64,000 nucleotides of DNA from Microvirga lotononidis (GCF_034627025.1 NZ_CP141049.1:806001-870000); one strand, 5' to 3'. Shown: positions 9,233-19,091, counted from the stretch's first letter. Notes: generated by a model from the sequence alone, not told the origin. A program made the numbers and translations.

Positions 9233-9270
9233 TCTGCACAACATTTCTTCTGAGGCGCTTGCGGCGCCGT

Positions 9271-9286
9271 TGGCACGCCTTTTGCA
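9271..9286 (+). promoter_or_regulatory. Sigma-54 (-24/-12) promoter
   Basis: TGGCACG-CCTT-TTGC matches the RpoN consensus TGGCACG-N4-TTGC at all fixed positions. It lies about 95 bp before the M16 gene start. A TGT-N10-ACA sequence, the NifA binding pattern, occurs at 9027-9042, about 230 bp upstream, which is rather far. The promoter and roughly 270 bp around it are a diverged duplicate of the nifQ leader, supporting NifA/RpoN control. Confidence 0.8.
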
Positions 9287-9380
9287 ACTTCCTCGTCGTA
9301 CGGCGGCAGGAGCTGCCGACCGGATCTTGAGGCTTGAGAGCGGTGAGACGATCGATGCCGCGTCCGTCGGGGAGGTTTGC

Positions 9381-10873
9381 ATGAAAGCCAAGTTTATCGC
9401 GGGGCTCGTCGTCCTGCAATTCGGTGCTGCGCCGGCAATCGGTGCCGCTCCGCCGCAGGAACCAAGCGCGCCGGTTGCGAGTGCGCGCGAGATTGTGGCG
9501 GGCGTAAAGATTCCCTATCAGAGCTTCACCCTCGCCAACGGGCTGCGCGTCCTCGTCCACACCGATCGCAAGGCGCCGGTGGTCGCCGTGTCGGTCTGGT
9601 ACAATATTTTGGTTCCAAGCACGAGCCCAAGGGCAAGTCCGGCTTCGCGCACCTGTTCCAGCATCTGATGTTCACCGGCTCGGAAAATGCCGGCGACTTT
9701 TTCTTCAAGCGGATGCCGCAGGTCGGCGCTACTAACATGAACAGCATGATCTGGTACGGCACGTTCTCGTACGACTACACCAACTACTATGAGACAGTCC
9801 CAACCGGCGCGCTCGAAATGACGCTCTATCTCGAGTCCGACCGGATGGGACACCTTCTTGGCGCGATCACGCAGGCCAAGCTCGATAACCAGCGCGGCGT
9901 CGTCCAGAATGTAAAGCGCCAGCGCGACAATCAGCCATACGGCCTCGTCCAATATGCCCAAGCCGCAGCCCTGTTCCCGGCCGATCATCCTTACGGTCAT
10001 CCGCCGATCGGGTCGATGGCCGATCTCGATGCCGCCAGCCTGGACGACGTGCATGGCTGGTTCCGCCAGCACTATGGGCCCAACAATGCGGTCCTTGCCC
10101 TTGCCGGCGATATCGACCTTGCGACCGCAAAGCCGCTGGTCGAGAGATATTTCGGGTCCATCAAGCGCGGACCCGACAGCAGCCCGATCGCAGTCGCCAT
10201 CCCAACCTTACCCGCGCGCAAGGACGAGACGCTGCAGGATCGGGTGGCGATGACGCGGCTCTACCGCACTTGGGTGGTGCCGGGGCTCAACGACCCTGAT
10301 GCGGTGCCGCTTGCGATCGGCGCATCGGTGCTCAGTGGCCTTGCCAGCTCCAGGCTCGACAACACGCTGGTGCGCGACGAGAAGCTCGCGGTCAGCGTTT
10401 CGGCCGGCTTGCAGACGTTTGCTCAAGTGAGCCTGTTCGAGGTGAGCGCCGACGTCAAGCCTGGCGTCGATCCAGCGGTGGTTGCGAGACGTCTCGACGC
10501 AATCATCGCCGATCTGATTGCTGAAGGCCCGACTGCTGGTGAAGTTGATCGTGTTGCGATCCAGAATGCCGCCGACACGATCAAGTCGCTCGAATCCGTC
10601 AGCAGCAAGGCAGGAACACTGGCCGAAGGGCTGCTCTATTTAAACGATCCTGATCACTATGCCCAAGATCTCGATGCGTACGCCGCGGCCACGCCCGCGA
10701 CGGTCAAGGCAGCGTTGGGCAAATGGCTGTCCCGCCCGGCCTATGCCCTGACTGTGACGCCAGGGGCGCGCCCGGCCGATCGCGATGCGCAGGCCGTCAC
10801 GAAGGCGAGCAAGCCGGCTTCGGCCGTTTCAGGGGTCCGAACAAAAGCTGTTCCTGCTGACACGATAAGGTAG
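9381..10873 (+). pseudogene. M16-family zinc protease-like protein (y4wA-like), frameshifted
   Basis: ATG 9381 follows a GGAGG site and encodes a signal peptide (MKAKFIAGLVVLQFGAAPAI), then the M16 start SFTLANGLRVLVHTDRKAPV. Near 9605 two extra bases shift the frame. The rest reads EPKGKSGFAHLFQHLMFTGS, TNYYETVPTGALEMTLYLES, LDNQRGVVQNVKRQ and YGPNNAVLALAGDID, to a stop at 10873. The length, about 497 codons, is close to rhizobial y4wA-type proteins. Besides the frameshift, the zinc motif HxxEH is HLFQH and the usual third ligand Glu (QNEKRQ) is Val. It should not be a working peptidase. It lies under a nif-type promoter. Confidence 0.8.
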
Positions 10874-11001
10874 AACGGATCGGCAACTGTTTTGGCGCGG
10901 GTTGAGGCCCGCCCGGTCTGTGTGAGGCAGAATGATATTCGCACAAATAGGGTACCCGATTGTTGGTTGTACCTAGTTCAGTTCGCCGAACCTACTTTAA
11001 C

Positions 11002-11019
11002 AGCGAGACGTTTCTCGCT
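11002..11019. repeat. Short perfect hairpin
   Basis: AGCGAGA, a 4-nt loop, then TCTCGCT form a 7-bp stem between the M16 gene and the next start codon. It has no T-tract, so it is not a clear terminator; it may affect the downstream leader. Confidence 0.4.
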
Positions 11020-11042
11020 GGCGACTCTCAGAGGAGCAATAC

Positions 11043-11081
11043 ATGTTTCCATCAATTGTCACGCGTAAGCGGGGCAGATTA
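11043..11081 (+). pseudogene. 5' end of a gene cut off by an IS4 element
   Basis: ATG 11043 follows a good ribosome site (GAGGAG, 6 nt spacing) and encodes 13 codons (MFPSIVTRKRGRL) before the IS4 terminal repeat at 11082. In NGR234 the M16 gene y4wA is followed by a second M16-like gene, y4wB; this may have been the equivalent gene, but the remnant is too short to tell. Confidence 0.35.
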
Positions 11082-12258
11082 CTTTCAATTACCCACATCT
11101 CCGGAGCGAGCGCCGCTTCAGCTTGCACGACATGGCTCGGGCGTGATTCCTTGTCGGGCACCCGTTCGGAAGGAGGGGTGCCATGGATCCGATGCTCGAA
11201 GGTACCTCGTGGCTCGATGAGGAACTCGCCGGGTCGACCTTTGCCGATGCACGGCTGGGCCAGCGGTTGCGGCGGCTCCTGGAGCAGCTTGGCGGGGCAA
11301 TGGGAGCAAGCCTGCCGCTGGCCTGCCAGGACTGGGCCGCCACCAAAGCCGCGTATCGCTTCTTCGACAACGATCGCGTCAGCGAGGCTGAGATCCTGGC
11401 CGGCCACTTCGCGGCAACCGCCAGCCGCGTGGCCGCGACTGAGGGGCCGCTCCTCATCCTCCACGACACCACTGAGTTCGTCTATCACCGGGTCCGGCCC
11501 GAGCCAATCGGCCTGACCGGGCAATATCCCTGCCGCAACACCAGTTACGATCGCCGCCCGTTCTATACCGTCTGCGGTCTTCTGATGCACTCAAGCCTCG
11601 GTGTCACGCCGGACGGGTTGCCGCTGGGACTGTGCGCGATCCAGTTCTGGACCCGCGCCAGCTTCAAGGGCACGAGCACCCTCAAGCGGCATATCAACCC
11701 GACGCGGGTGTCGATCGAGCAGAAAGAGAGCCTCCGTTGGCCCGAGAACATGCGCCAGGCATCCGGACTTGCTGCCGATCCGGCGCGGTGCATCCACATC
11801 GGCGATCGCGAGGGCGACATCTATGAGCTGTTCGTCACGGCGCACGAACTCGGCACACACTTTCTCGTGCGCAGCAGCGTCGACCGGCGGGCGGATGACG
11901 GCACCCGGACGATCATCGCAGCCATGGACGAGGTGCCAGGTCAAGGCGAGCACCGGATCGCGGTGCGGGACGATAAGGGCAAGAGCAGCCGGGCCCACCT
12001 TACCATCAAGTACCAGCGCCTTCATGTGTTGCCGCCCCTCGCCAAGCAGAAGCGCTATCCCGCTCTCGAACTCACCGTGATCTGTGCTGATGAGCGAGGG
12101 ACGCCCGAGAACCGCCCGCCGATCCACTGGCGCCTCATTACCGATCTGCCCATCACGTGCGTCGGTGAGGCGGTCGAGAAGATCGGCTGGTACGCTCTGC
12201 GCTGGAAGATCGAGCTGTTCCATAAAATCCTGAAATCGGGCTGCCGCGCTGAGGAGGC

Positions 12259-13804
12259 TGTAGGCGCAGAGTTAAAATGTCCCACCGTAGCAAACTAGGA
12301 ATGTCACACTCCCCTGAACCGACGGGCATGGGAGTGTGGCATGGGCTGGGTGGAGATGAGCGAACGGGAGCTTCGTCGTGCTGAGGTGCTGGCATCGGTG
12401 TTGGCCGGCCGTCTGACGATGTCCGCAGCGGCCGGCCTCATGGGGATCACCCGGCGCCAGGCGCATCGACTGGCCCGGCAGTTTGCCGAGCATGGTGCGG
12501 CTGGCTTACGTCACCGGGCGCGTGGACGACCCTCCAATCGGGGGCTGGGGCCGCATGTGCGCCAGATGGCGATTGCGTACGTCACGGAGAACTACCGGGA
12601 CTTTGGACCGACCCTGGCAAGCCAGATGCTTCTGGAACGCCACGCCCTGAGCGTCTCGCGCGAGACACTGCGCACATGGATGCGGCAGGAAGGGCTCTGG
12701 CTGTCGCGCAAGCAGCGGCGTCAGCTGCATCAGCCGCGTCTGCGCCGCGATCACTTTGGCGAGTTGGTGCAGATCGACGGCAGTGAGCACCGCTGGTTCG
12801 AGGATCGCGGCCCGCGATGCACGTTGATCGTCTTCATCGATGATGCGACCAGCCGGTTGGTGGCGCTGCGGTTCGTCCCATCCGAGAGCGCCTTGGCGTA
12901 TTTTGAGACGCTCAAGAGCTATCTCACCAGCCACGGGCGGCCCCTCGCCTTCTATTCCGACAAACACTCGATCTTTCGCGTATCGAAGGCGCAGGCGCAG
13001 GGTGGTCAAGGCCTGACCCAGTTCGGGCGTGCACTGAGTGAGCTGGGGATCGAGATTCTGTGCGCGAACTCGAGCCAGGCGAAGGGGCGGGTGGAGCGAG
13101 TGAACCGCACGCTGCAGGATCGGTTGGTGAAGGAACTCCGGCTGGAGGGGATCGCGACGCTTGAGGCGGCGAACGCCTACCTTCCAGCCTTCGTGGCGCG
13201 CTTCAATGAGCGGTTTGCGATCGCTCCCGCGCGGTCGGAGGATTGGCATCGTCCGCTGGAGCGCACCTCAGCCCAACTCGACACGATCCTGGCCTGGCGT
13301 GAGCAGCGCTATGTCACGCAACACCTGGCGCTCTCCTACGACCGCAAGCGCATCATTCTGGACGAGACGCCGCTGAGCGTGGGATTGGCCGGCAAATACG
13401 TTGAGACTTACGAGTTCCCTGACGGGCGGCTCGAGGTCCGCTGGCAAGGCATCGCTCTGCCTTATCGCATGTTCGACAAAGACCAGCGGGTCACTCAGGC
13501 GGCGATCGTCGAGAACAAGCGGCTGTCAGAAGTCCTTAGCTGGGTGAAAGCTCGTCAGGATGAACTCAGGCCTGTGCGCCCCAAGACGAACAGCGAAGCG
13601 GGCGGCTACGTCTCCCGTCCAAAAGGGCGCCGCGGCCGGATGTCCTTCACCGACCGGTACATCGCAGCCAAGAACGCCCATGCCGCCGCCTCTGCCGGAA
13701 CTGCTGCGATCGGTGAGGTCTCCGCAGCCCCGGCAGAGGCTCCGTAGAGCCCTGTGACATTTCTACTTTGCCAAAACCTGAGACATTTCAATCTGGTTGC
13801 AACA
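12259..13804 (+). mobile_element. ISNCY (IS1202-type) element, 1546 bp, with 16-bp target duplication
   Basis: The ends are TGTAGGCGCAGAGTTAAAAT and, on the other strand, TGTTGCAACCAGATTGAAAT, which match imperfectly and then share ATGTC. GCCGCGCTGAGGAGGC occurs directly on both sides (12243-12258 and 13805-13820), a 16-bp target duplication. Long duplications are typical of IS1202-like ISNCY elements. The host site is an IS4-family transposase gene. Confidence 0.85.
12341..13747 (+). CDS. ISNCY-family transposase
   Basis: 468 residues. The N-terminus has two helix-turn-helix segments (TMSAAAGLMGITRRQAHRLA). The rve-type integrase core reads ELVQIDGSEHRWFEDRGPRC, LIVFIDDATSRLVALRFVP, FYSDKHSIFR and ANSSQAKGRVERVNRTLQDR (DDE), followed by a C-terminal beta domain. 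This is the standard layout of ISNCY transposases of proteobacteria. The frame is intact and the target duplication is exact, so the element may still be active. Confidence 0.9.
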   Translation: MGWVEMSERELRRAEVLASVLAGRLTMSAAAGLMGITRRQAHRLARQFAEHGAAGLRHRARGRPSNRGLGPHVRQMAIAYVTENYRDFGPTLASQMLLERHALSVSRETLRTWMRQEGLWLSRKQRRQLHQPRLRRDHFGELVQIDGSEHRWFEDRGPRCTLIVFIDDATSRLVALRFVPSESALAYFETLKSYLTSHGRPLAFYSDKHSIFRVSKAQAQGGQGLTQFGRALSELGIEILCANSSQAKGRVERVNRTLQDRLVKELRLEGIATLEAANAYLPAFVARFNERFAIAPARSEDWHRPLERTSAQLDTILAWREQRYVTQHLALSYDRKRIILDETPLSVGLAGKYVETYEFPDGRLEVRWQGIALPYRMFDKDQRVTQAAIVENKRLSEVLSWVKARQDELRPVRPKTNSEAGGYVSRPKGRRGRMSFTDRYIAAKNAHAAASAGTAAIGEVSAAPAEAP

Positions 13805-14253
13805 GCCGCGCTGAGGAGGCGAAACTCCGGTCGGCCGAGCGGCTGGTCAATCTGCTGGCGCTGTTCTGCATCCTGGCATGGCGGGTGTTCTGGCTGACGA
13901 TGCTCAATCAGACGGCACCCACGGCATCCCCACGCCTGGTCTTCACCCCGCTCGAGATCCGCCTGCTCGATCAGCTGGCCAAGGACAAGGCGTCGTCACC
14001 GGCGCCAACGCTGTCCCACTATCTGACCAAGATCGCCCGGCTTGGTGGCTATCTCGCGCGCGCCAAAGATCCGCCGCCCGGCAACATGGTCCTATGGCGC
14101 GGCCTCTCGCGCCTCACCGACATCGAACTCGGCGCCTCCCTCGGCATGAGGCTTGTGGGTAATTGAAAGGTTTGCGCAAAGAGAGCGAAGGCACGCTTGC
14201 ACCTCCAATCTATCATCTTACCCATAGGAATTATTGTGACCAACGGGAGCACT

Positions 14254-14889
14254 ATGACTAACGCCGTCACTATGACCAACGCCGTCATCGAAAATATCCT
14301 GAGCCGCAGCACAGCCAAGTACTATGACCCTGCCGCTAGCCTGAGCGACGACCAAATCCGCGAGTTGGTGCGCATCGGCACGACCGCGCCGACATCTTTC
14401 CATTTGCAGAACTGGCGCTTCATCGCCGTACGCTCGGCTGAAGCCAAGGCTCATCTCCGCCCGATCGCCTGGAATCAGCCGGCGATCACTGAAGCCGCCG
14501 TTACCTTCATCATCATCGGCCAGTTGGCCGATGCCAGTACTGTTCCCGAGCGCCTGGCGCCGGTCGTGGAAGCCGGAATCATGCCGGCGCACCTAGTGCC
14601 GGAATGAGAGATGCCCGCGCGCGGGCTGTATGACGATCAGCCCCAGCGGCAGCGCGACGAGGCGGTGCGGTCCGCGACCTTCGGCGCTGCGGCGATCATC
14701 TATGCGGCCCGCTCGCTGGGCCTCGGGTCGACGCCGATGATCGGCTTCGACGCTGACGCGGCGCACCGCAAGTTTGGCTTGGCCGACGATGAAGTGCCAG
14801 TAATGCTATTGACCGTCGGGCCCGAGCGAGCTGGCAACTGGCCGCAGAAGCCGCGCATGCCAGTGGCCGATGTGCTCGACTTCGCATGA
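14254..14889 (+). pseudogene. Nitroreductase-family protein with an internal stop
   Basis: From ATG 14254 the frame gives VIENILSRSTAKYYDPAASL, TAPTSFHLQNWRFIAVRS (FMN-binding arginine and serine region) and ends at TGA 14605-14607. Directly after it the same frame continues as EMPARGLYDDQPQRQRDEAV, AAIIYAARSLGLGSTPMIGF and EVPVMLLTVGPE up to 14889. The family usually has VPEW here, so a TGG to TGA change is likely. The total of about 211 codons is normal. A start at 14272 is possible because MTNAV occurs twice in tandem. Confidence 0.75.
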
Positions 14890-14923
14890 TGCTCAATCAA
14901 CTAAAAAACTAATGGAGACCACA

Positions 14924-15420
14924 ATGGAAAAAACTGCTGTGACGCTCGACCAGGTGCCGGCTGATTCGAAGCCGACCCTCGATGCATTTACCAAGAACAT
15001 TGGGTTCACCCCCAATATGATGGCAGTCTTTGCGCAGAGCCCGATCGCCTTCAACGCGTGGTCCTCGCTGCTCGGCGCCCTGAGCAAAGCGCTCGATGTG
15101 AAGACGCGCGACAGCATCGGACTCGCCGTATCCGAAGTGAACGGTTGCAACTACTGCCTGGCGGTTCACAGCTTTACGGCTCAACATATGGCCAAGATGT
15201 CGGCCGATGACATCATTCTCGCCCGGAAGGCACATGCCAGCGATCCGAAGCGGGACGCCGCCCTCCAGTTTGCGCGCAAGGTCACCGAGACCCGGGGGCA
15301 GGTCAGTGACGCCGATGTAAAAGCCGTCCGCGACATAGGCTACACGGATGCGAACATCATCGAGATCGTCACGCTGGTTGCGATGTACTCCCTGACGAAC
15401 TTCTTCAACAACGTGCTAGT
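14924..15420 (+). pseudogene. AhpD-like carboxymuconolactone decarboxylase family protein, 3' end replaced by IS481
   Basis: ATG 14924 starts about 35 nt after the nitroreductase. The protein has the AhpD-type redox motif in EVNGCNYCLAVHSFTAQHMA (CxxC plus His) and the helical pattern to ALSKALDVKTRDSIGLAVSE. At LTNFFNNV (near 15413) the host frame runs into an IS481 element, which adds 19 foreign residues before a stop at 15484. About 10-15 native residues are lost. Such proteins are peroxidase-related disulfide enzymes; the pairing with a nitroreductase suggests an oxidative or electrophile stress pair. Confidence 0.75.
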
Positions 15421-16402
15421 TGTCTGGATGCGAGACCTCCTTGGCGTCAGCAACGACCTGGAGGGCGGGCGGCAACGCGTCTGAATCGGGTGGCTTGTAG
15501 CGCCGGTTGGCCAGCTTGGGCTCAGCAACCAGGCGGCTGTGCACGACCTCATCTGGTGTTCGCCCCTTGAGCACGCGCTGACGTCTCCGGTTGTAGGCTT
15601 GGTTGAAGCCCTTGAGCAGCGTCTCCAGATCCCGGTGGCTGTCGATGGTAATGCCCAGCACCTCGCGCTGAACGCGGCCGTTGAAGCGCTCCACGAGACC
15701 GTTGGTTTGCGGCGTGTACGGCTTGGTCGTGCGATGCTCCACCTTCAGCTTCCGGCAGGCGTCCTCGAAGCCATCGGCGGTGAAGCACGAGCCGCGATCG
15801 GTCAGCACGTGTGTGATCTTGAACGGGAAGGCGCGCACCGCCTCGGTCAGGAAAGCGACCGCGCTGGTGGTCAGCTCGTCGTCTTTGACCGCCAGGTGCA
15901 CCCAGCGCGAGCAGCGGTCGATGGCGACATAGAGAAAGCGCTTGCGGCTCTCGCCATTGGCGGTCCGCAGCTTCGGCAGGTGTTTGATGTCCATGTGGAT
16001 GAAGCCGAGATCGTAGTCCTTGAACGTGCCGCTCTTGCGCTTGCGCTGCTGCGCCGGCGGCAGGCGGCCCAGACCTTCCGCCTTGAGGATGCGGTAGACG
16101 GCATCGCGGTTGAGATGCGGCAGGAAGTGCGTGACGATAAAGGTCAGGTCATCGAGCGGAAAGCCAGTGGCCTGGCGCAGGGCACAGACGATCGCCCGCT
16201 CCTCGTCCGTGGCCTTCCACGGCAGCTTGTGCGGCCGGCTGGAGTGGTCCTGGCAGTCCTGCGCCCCACGTTTGCGCCATTTGCGGATGGTCTCGGTGCT
16301 GACGCTGAAGCGCTGCGCCAGCACGCCGGTGGGCTCGCGCGAGCGGGCGATCTCCTGGCGAACAGCTGGGGTGGTGCGGGCTTGCGGATGAAGGGAGTGC
16401 AT
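15416..16402 (-). CDS. IS481-family transposase
   Basis: 328 residues from ATG 16402 (MHSLHPQARTTPAVRQEIAR). It has a helix-turn-helix (GVLAQRFSVSTETIRKWRKR) and an rve core with FIHMDIKHLPKLRTANGESR, FLYVAIDRCSRWVHLAV, THVLTDRGSCF and KPYTPQTNGLVERFNGRVQR (DDE). The TAG stop at 15418-15416 lies outside the terminal repeat and is provided by the CTAG target. The frame is intact. Confidence 0.9.
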   Translation of the reverse strand: MHSLHPQARTTPAVRQEIARSREPTGVLAQRFSVSTETIRKWRKRGAQDCQDHSSRPHKLPWKATDEERAIVCALRQATGFPLDDLTFIVTHFLPHLNRDAVYRILKAEGLGRLPPAQQRKRKSGTFKDYDLGFIHMDIKHLPKLRTANGESRKRFLYVAIDRCSRWVHLAVKDDELTTSAVAFLTEAVRAFPFKITHVLTDRGSCFTADGFEDACRKLKVEHRTTKPYTPQTNGLVERFNGRVQREVLGITIDSHRDLETLLKGFNQAYNRRRQRVLKGRTPDEVVHSRLVAEPKLANRRYKPPDSDALPPALQVVADAKEVSHPDN

Positions 16403-16509
16403 CAGATCCTCCACCAAGGACGCGGCGGCCGCCGCGAGCCATCGAAGCGCCAAGTATAGTTCTCAATCGCCCAACGCACCTGATCCCAACAACGTTCCGC
16501 CACCAAACA
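15421..16509 (-). mobile_element. IS481-family element
   Basis: The ends are TGTCTGGATGCGAGACC (15421 on) and TGTTTGGTGGCGGAACG on the other strand, reading in from 16509. The flanks GCTAGT and GCTAGG agree at five positions and contain CTAG, the known IS481 target core (NCTAGN). The length is 1089 bp. The right flank abuts an ISAzo13 element. Confidence 0.8.
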
Positions 16510-16513
16510 GCTA

Positions 16514-17895
16514 GGGCTTGGCAGCCAACTATTTGCCAATTCAGGTTATCAAGTTCGCGGCGAGAGCGTGTAATTCCATGCGGGACAGACGGCATGCGGC
16601 CTCAGGTGGAGGCGACGCATGACCTCGTCGGAGACCCGCTCCCCGGTCTCATTGCCACCACGCTTGAGGCGAGCATTCACCCGCAGCCCGGCTGCCGTGA
16701 CGGTTCCGGCAATGTAGCGGACCATCGTCGCAAAGGTCCGCAGCGGCACGCCAGCCCAGTTCAAGCTGATGAAGCTGAAGAGCCGGTGCTCAATTGGGTT
16801 CCACTTCGAGCAGCCGGTGGGATAGTGACACACCGTGACCTCGAGCCCGCAGGCATCGCAGAGCTGTTCTTGCAACTGGGCTTTCCAAACTCGGGAGCGG
16901 CAACTGTTCGAGCCGCCCGCATCGGCCAGGACGAGGAGACGCCCGGCTTCTGGAAAGCGCTTCTGTCCTTCGCTCTCCCACCAGTCACTGATCGCCTCAA
17001 CGGCAAAGCGCGGGGTGTCAAAGCAATCGCCGATGCACACATAGCCGCTGTTGGTTGTGATCTCGTAGATGCCGTAAGGAATGGCCTGACCGACTGCATC
17101 CTGCGGCTAGTCGTGCACCAAGACCGGCTCGGCTCTCCGGCACCACGTCTGGCCCGGGTTCTTGAAGTCACCGACCAATTCCTTTTTTTTTCGAATCCAC
17201 GCTGATGATCGGCTCACCTGTGGCTGCAAACTGCGCGCGCTGTTCGGCGATGTGCTGGAATTGCGCATCGCGCTCAGGCGGCGTGCTGTGCGCCTCGGTA
17301 CGCCGTGCATTGGCTTTGGGCGAGTAGCCCAATTGGCGCAGCAGGCGCGCCACCGTGGGGCGGCTGGCCGGGTGTCCTGCGACGGCAAGCTCATGGCTCA
17401 GATGATGCAGAGAACTCCGCTTGGCTTTGGCGTGCCGACCCATCGGGTCACCCGCTGTCTCGCCTTCGAGCAACTCCTCCAAGGTCTGTGGGAGTTCAGG
17501 ATCCTGGACCTCTCGGGTGGGACGGCCACCACCGGCGACCCGCACGCGCTCGGTGGGGCGGTCAACAAGCCCGGCCTCGAGTTCGCGACGGCCGCGCCGG
17601 ATGGTATGGGGGCTCAAGCCCGTGATCTGGGCAAGCCGCTGAGTGCCGCCCCAGCCGATCCGCATCGCCTCAAACGCGATAAACCACCGGCGCTGCTGTT
17701 CGTCGAGCCGGCTGGCAAGCAGGTTGATCTGCCGATGAAGCATGCGGTCCGGATGGGGCTTGCGCGAGTGACACTTGGGGCATCCACATGGGTGAAGGGA
17801 GGGTAGCGACATCGGCAGCTCCGTTCAGAACGGATGGTCCTTGTTCCAACAACGCACCAGTTGCCCATTTGGGCAGGTTGTTGCCTGCCAAGCCC
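16514..17895 (-). mobile_element. ISAzo13-family element, copy 1 (1382 bp)
   Basis: Ends GGGCTTGGCAGCCAAC (16514 on) and GGGCTTGGCAGGCAAC (reverse strand, from 17895) form the inverted repeat. The length equals that of the copy in pabB exactly. Flanks are CTA on the left and TAG on the right, so no clean 3-bp duplication is seen; the left flank is the IS481 target. Confidence 0.85.
16549..17812 (-). pseudogene. ISAzo13-family transposase, frameshifted and with an amber codon (copy 1)
   Basis: The first part (ATG 17812 to 17168, 214 residues) has FIAFEAMRIGWGGTQRLAQI, the HTH region GLSPHTIRRGRRELE and RPTVARLLRQLGYSPKANAR, and reaches EPIISVDSKKK at an A9 run. The second part is in the +1 frame (ELVGDFKNPGQTWC, VLVHD), meets TAG, then continues as AIPYGIYEITTNSGYVCIGD, RLLVLADAGGSNSCRSR and SKWNPIEHRLFSFISLNWAG to 16549. 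With 8 A and a sense codon at the amber site this is a normal DDE transposase. Confidence 0.85.
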
Positions 17896-17907
17896 TAGGA
17901 GGGACGC

Positions 17908-19091
17908 CATGACGACTGATCGGCATACTTTGCGGGGCGCAGCGGGCGCGTATGAGTGCGCCTACAACCTGTTCAGAAGCAAGTTTCTGCCTGACATCAT
18001 CTGTGCCGTGCCGGAGGACAGCTTCCTGGTCCCGTGCGCGAAGGCCTGTGCCTCCTGCAAGGTTTGCTCCTCTGCGGCGTGTGCGGTCGCCGTCTCGGCG
18101 TCCGATATACCGGCAATGGCGGGATCTACCCGATTTATCAATGTGTGTGGAAGCACCGCGAGGCTTTGGCACCCCGCGCTTGCCTCAGTGTCCCGTCAGC
18201 GCCGCTCGATCAGGCCATCACCGATCGCCTGGTCAGCGCCATCACGCCGGTAACGATCGAGCTCGCGAGGTCGGCGCGCAGTGGCGGATGCGGATCGAGC
18301 GGGCGCGCTACGAGGCCGAGCTGGCGGAGCGGCGCTACGAAGCTGTCGATCCCGCCAACCGGCTGATCGCCGCGACGCTCGAAACACGTTGGAACGACGC
18401 CCTGCAGCGCCTGCATGATCTCGAAGCCGAGCTCGCGGCCTTTGAACACAAGACGATGCGCGCCGTCACCGCCGAGCAAAAGCGCCAGATCCTCGCGCTG
18501 GCCCAGAACTTTCCTCGCCTGTGGTCGGCGCCAACCACGACGGCACGGGACCGCAAGCGCATCCTGCGCCTGCTGGTGCGCGACATCACCGTGACGCGGG
18601 GACCGGAGCCGAAGATCGTCCGCTTGCACGTTCGCTGGCAAGGGGGCGAGACGGAAATCCTGCCACTCCGGCTGCCACAGAACCGGGCTGAGGCGATCCG
18701 GTATCCCGAGGCCTTTGTCGCGCGCATTCGCGGGCTGTCAATCGATCACCTTGATGGTGACATTGTCGCCCTGTTGCGCGCGGAAGGTCAGCGCAGTGCG
18801 ACAGGCAAGCCCTTCACGGTCGGCGCCATCCGATGGATCCGCTACAAGCACCGGATTTCTGCGCCCAAACCGCCGGCCGGCAGCCTCAGCGTGCGCCAAG
18901 TGGGGGAACGCTATGGCGTCAGCCTCTGGGTCGTTCATTATTGGATCGCACGCGGTATTATCTCCCCTACGCGAAGCAGGCCGAAAGGCCCGTACGCGAT
19001 CACGATCGATGCCGCCTTGGATCAACGCCTCCGGACCTGGATTGCCAAATCAGGACACCTTCATCCGACACCCCCAACGCTTACCGCATGA
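17908..19091 (+). pseudogene. Large serine recombinase, C-terminal half, frameshifted
   Basis: The first frame shows a recombinase zinc-ribbon segment (LLLCGVCGRRLGVRYTGNGG, YQCVWKHREALAPRACLSV). After a frame change near 18268 the sequence continues as WRMRIERARYEAELAERRYE, DPANRLIAATLETRWNDALQ and a coiled-coil, then LSVRQVGERYGVSLWVVHYW and ends at 19091. This is the DNA-binding and coiled-coil part of a large serine recombinase; the N-terminal resolvase domain is missing, replaced by the ISAzo13 element. A matching type of N-terminal domain lies at the right window edge. Confidence 0.7.

Larger units (their letters stand above)
11183..14166 (+). pseudogene. IS4-family transposase split by ISNCY insertion
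   Basis: The start at ATG 11183 encodes MDPMLEGTSWLDEELAGSTF, a Tnp_DNA_bind domain (DARLGQRLRRLLEQL, TKAAYRFFDND), the first catalytic block LLILHDTTEFVYHR, IHIGDREGDIYELF and the YREK-like WYALRWKIELFHKILKSGCR. The frame is broken at GCRAEEA near 12258 by ISNCY and resumes at 13806 as AEEAKLRSAERLVNLLALFC, ending at 14166. Joining across the 16-bp duplication restores a normal transposase of about 470 residues. Confidence 0.85.
11082..14169 (+). mobile_element. IS4-family element (interrupted by an ISNCY element)
   Basis: Terminal inverted repeats CTTTCAATTACCCACA (11082-11097) and its complement (14154-14169) bracket the unit. Without the inserted ISNCY element and one copy of its target duplication the length is about 1.53 kb. 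No matching direct repeats are visible outside (GGCAGATTA against GTTTGCGCA), so one flank has probably been rearranged. Confidence 0.8.

Noticed and set aside
11002..11019. Rho-independent terminator after the M16 gene
   Set aside because: The 7-bp hairpin has no T-run and lies next to a new ribosome site and start codon.
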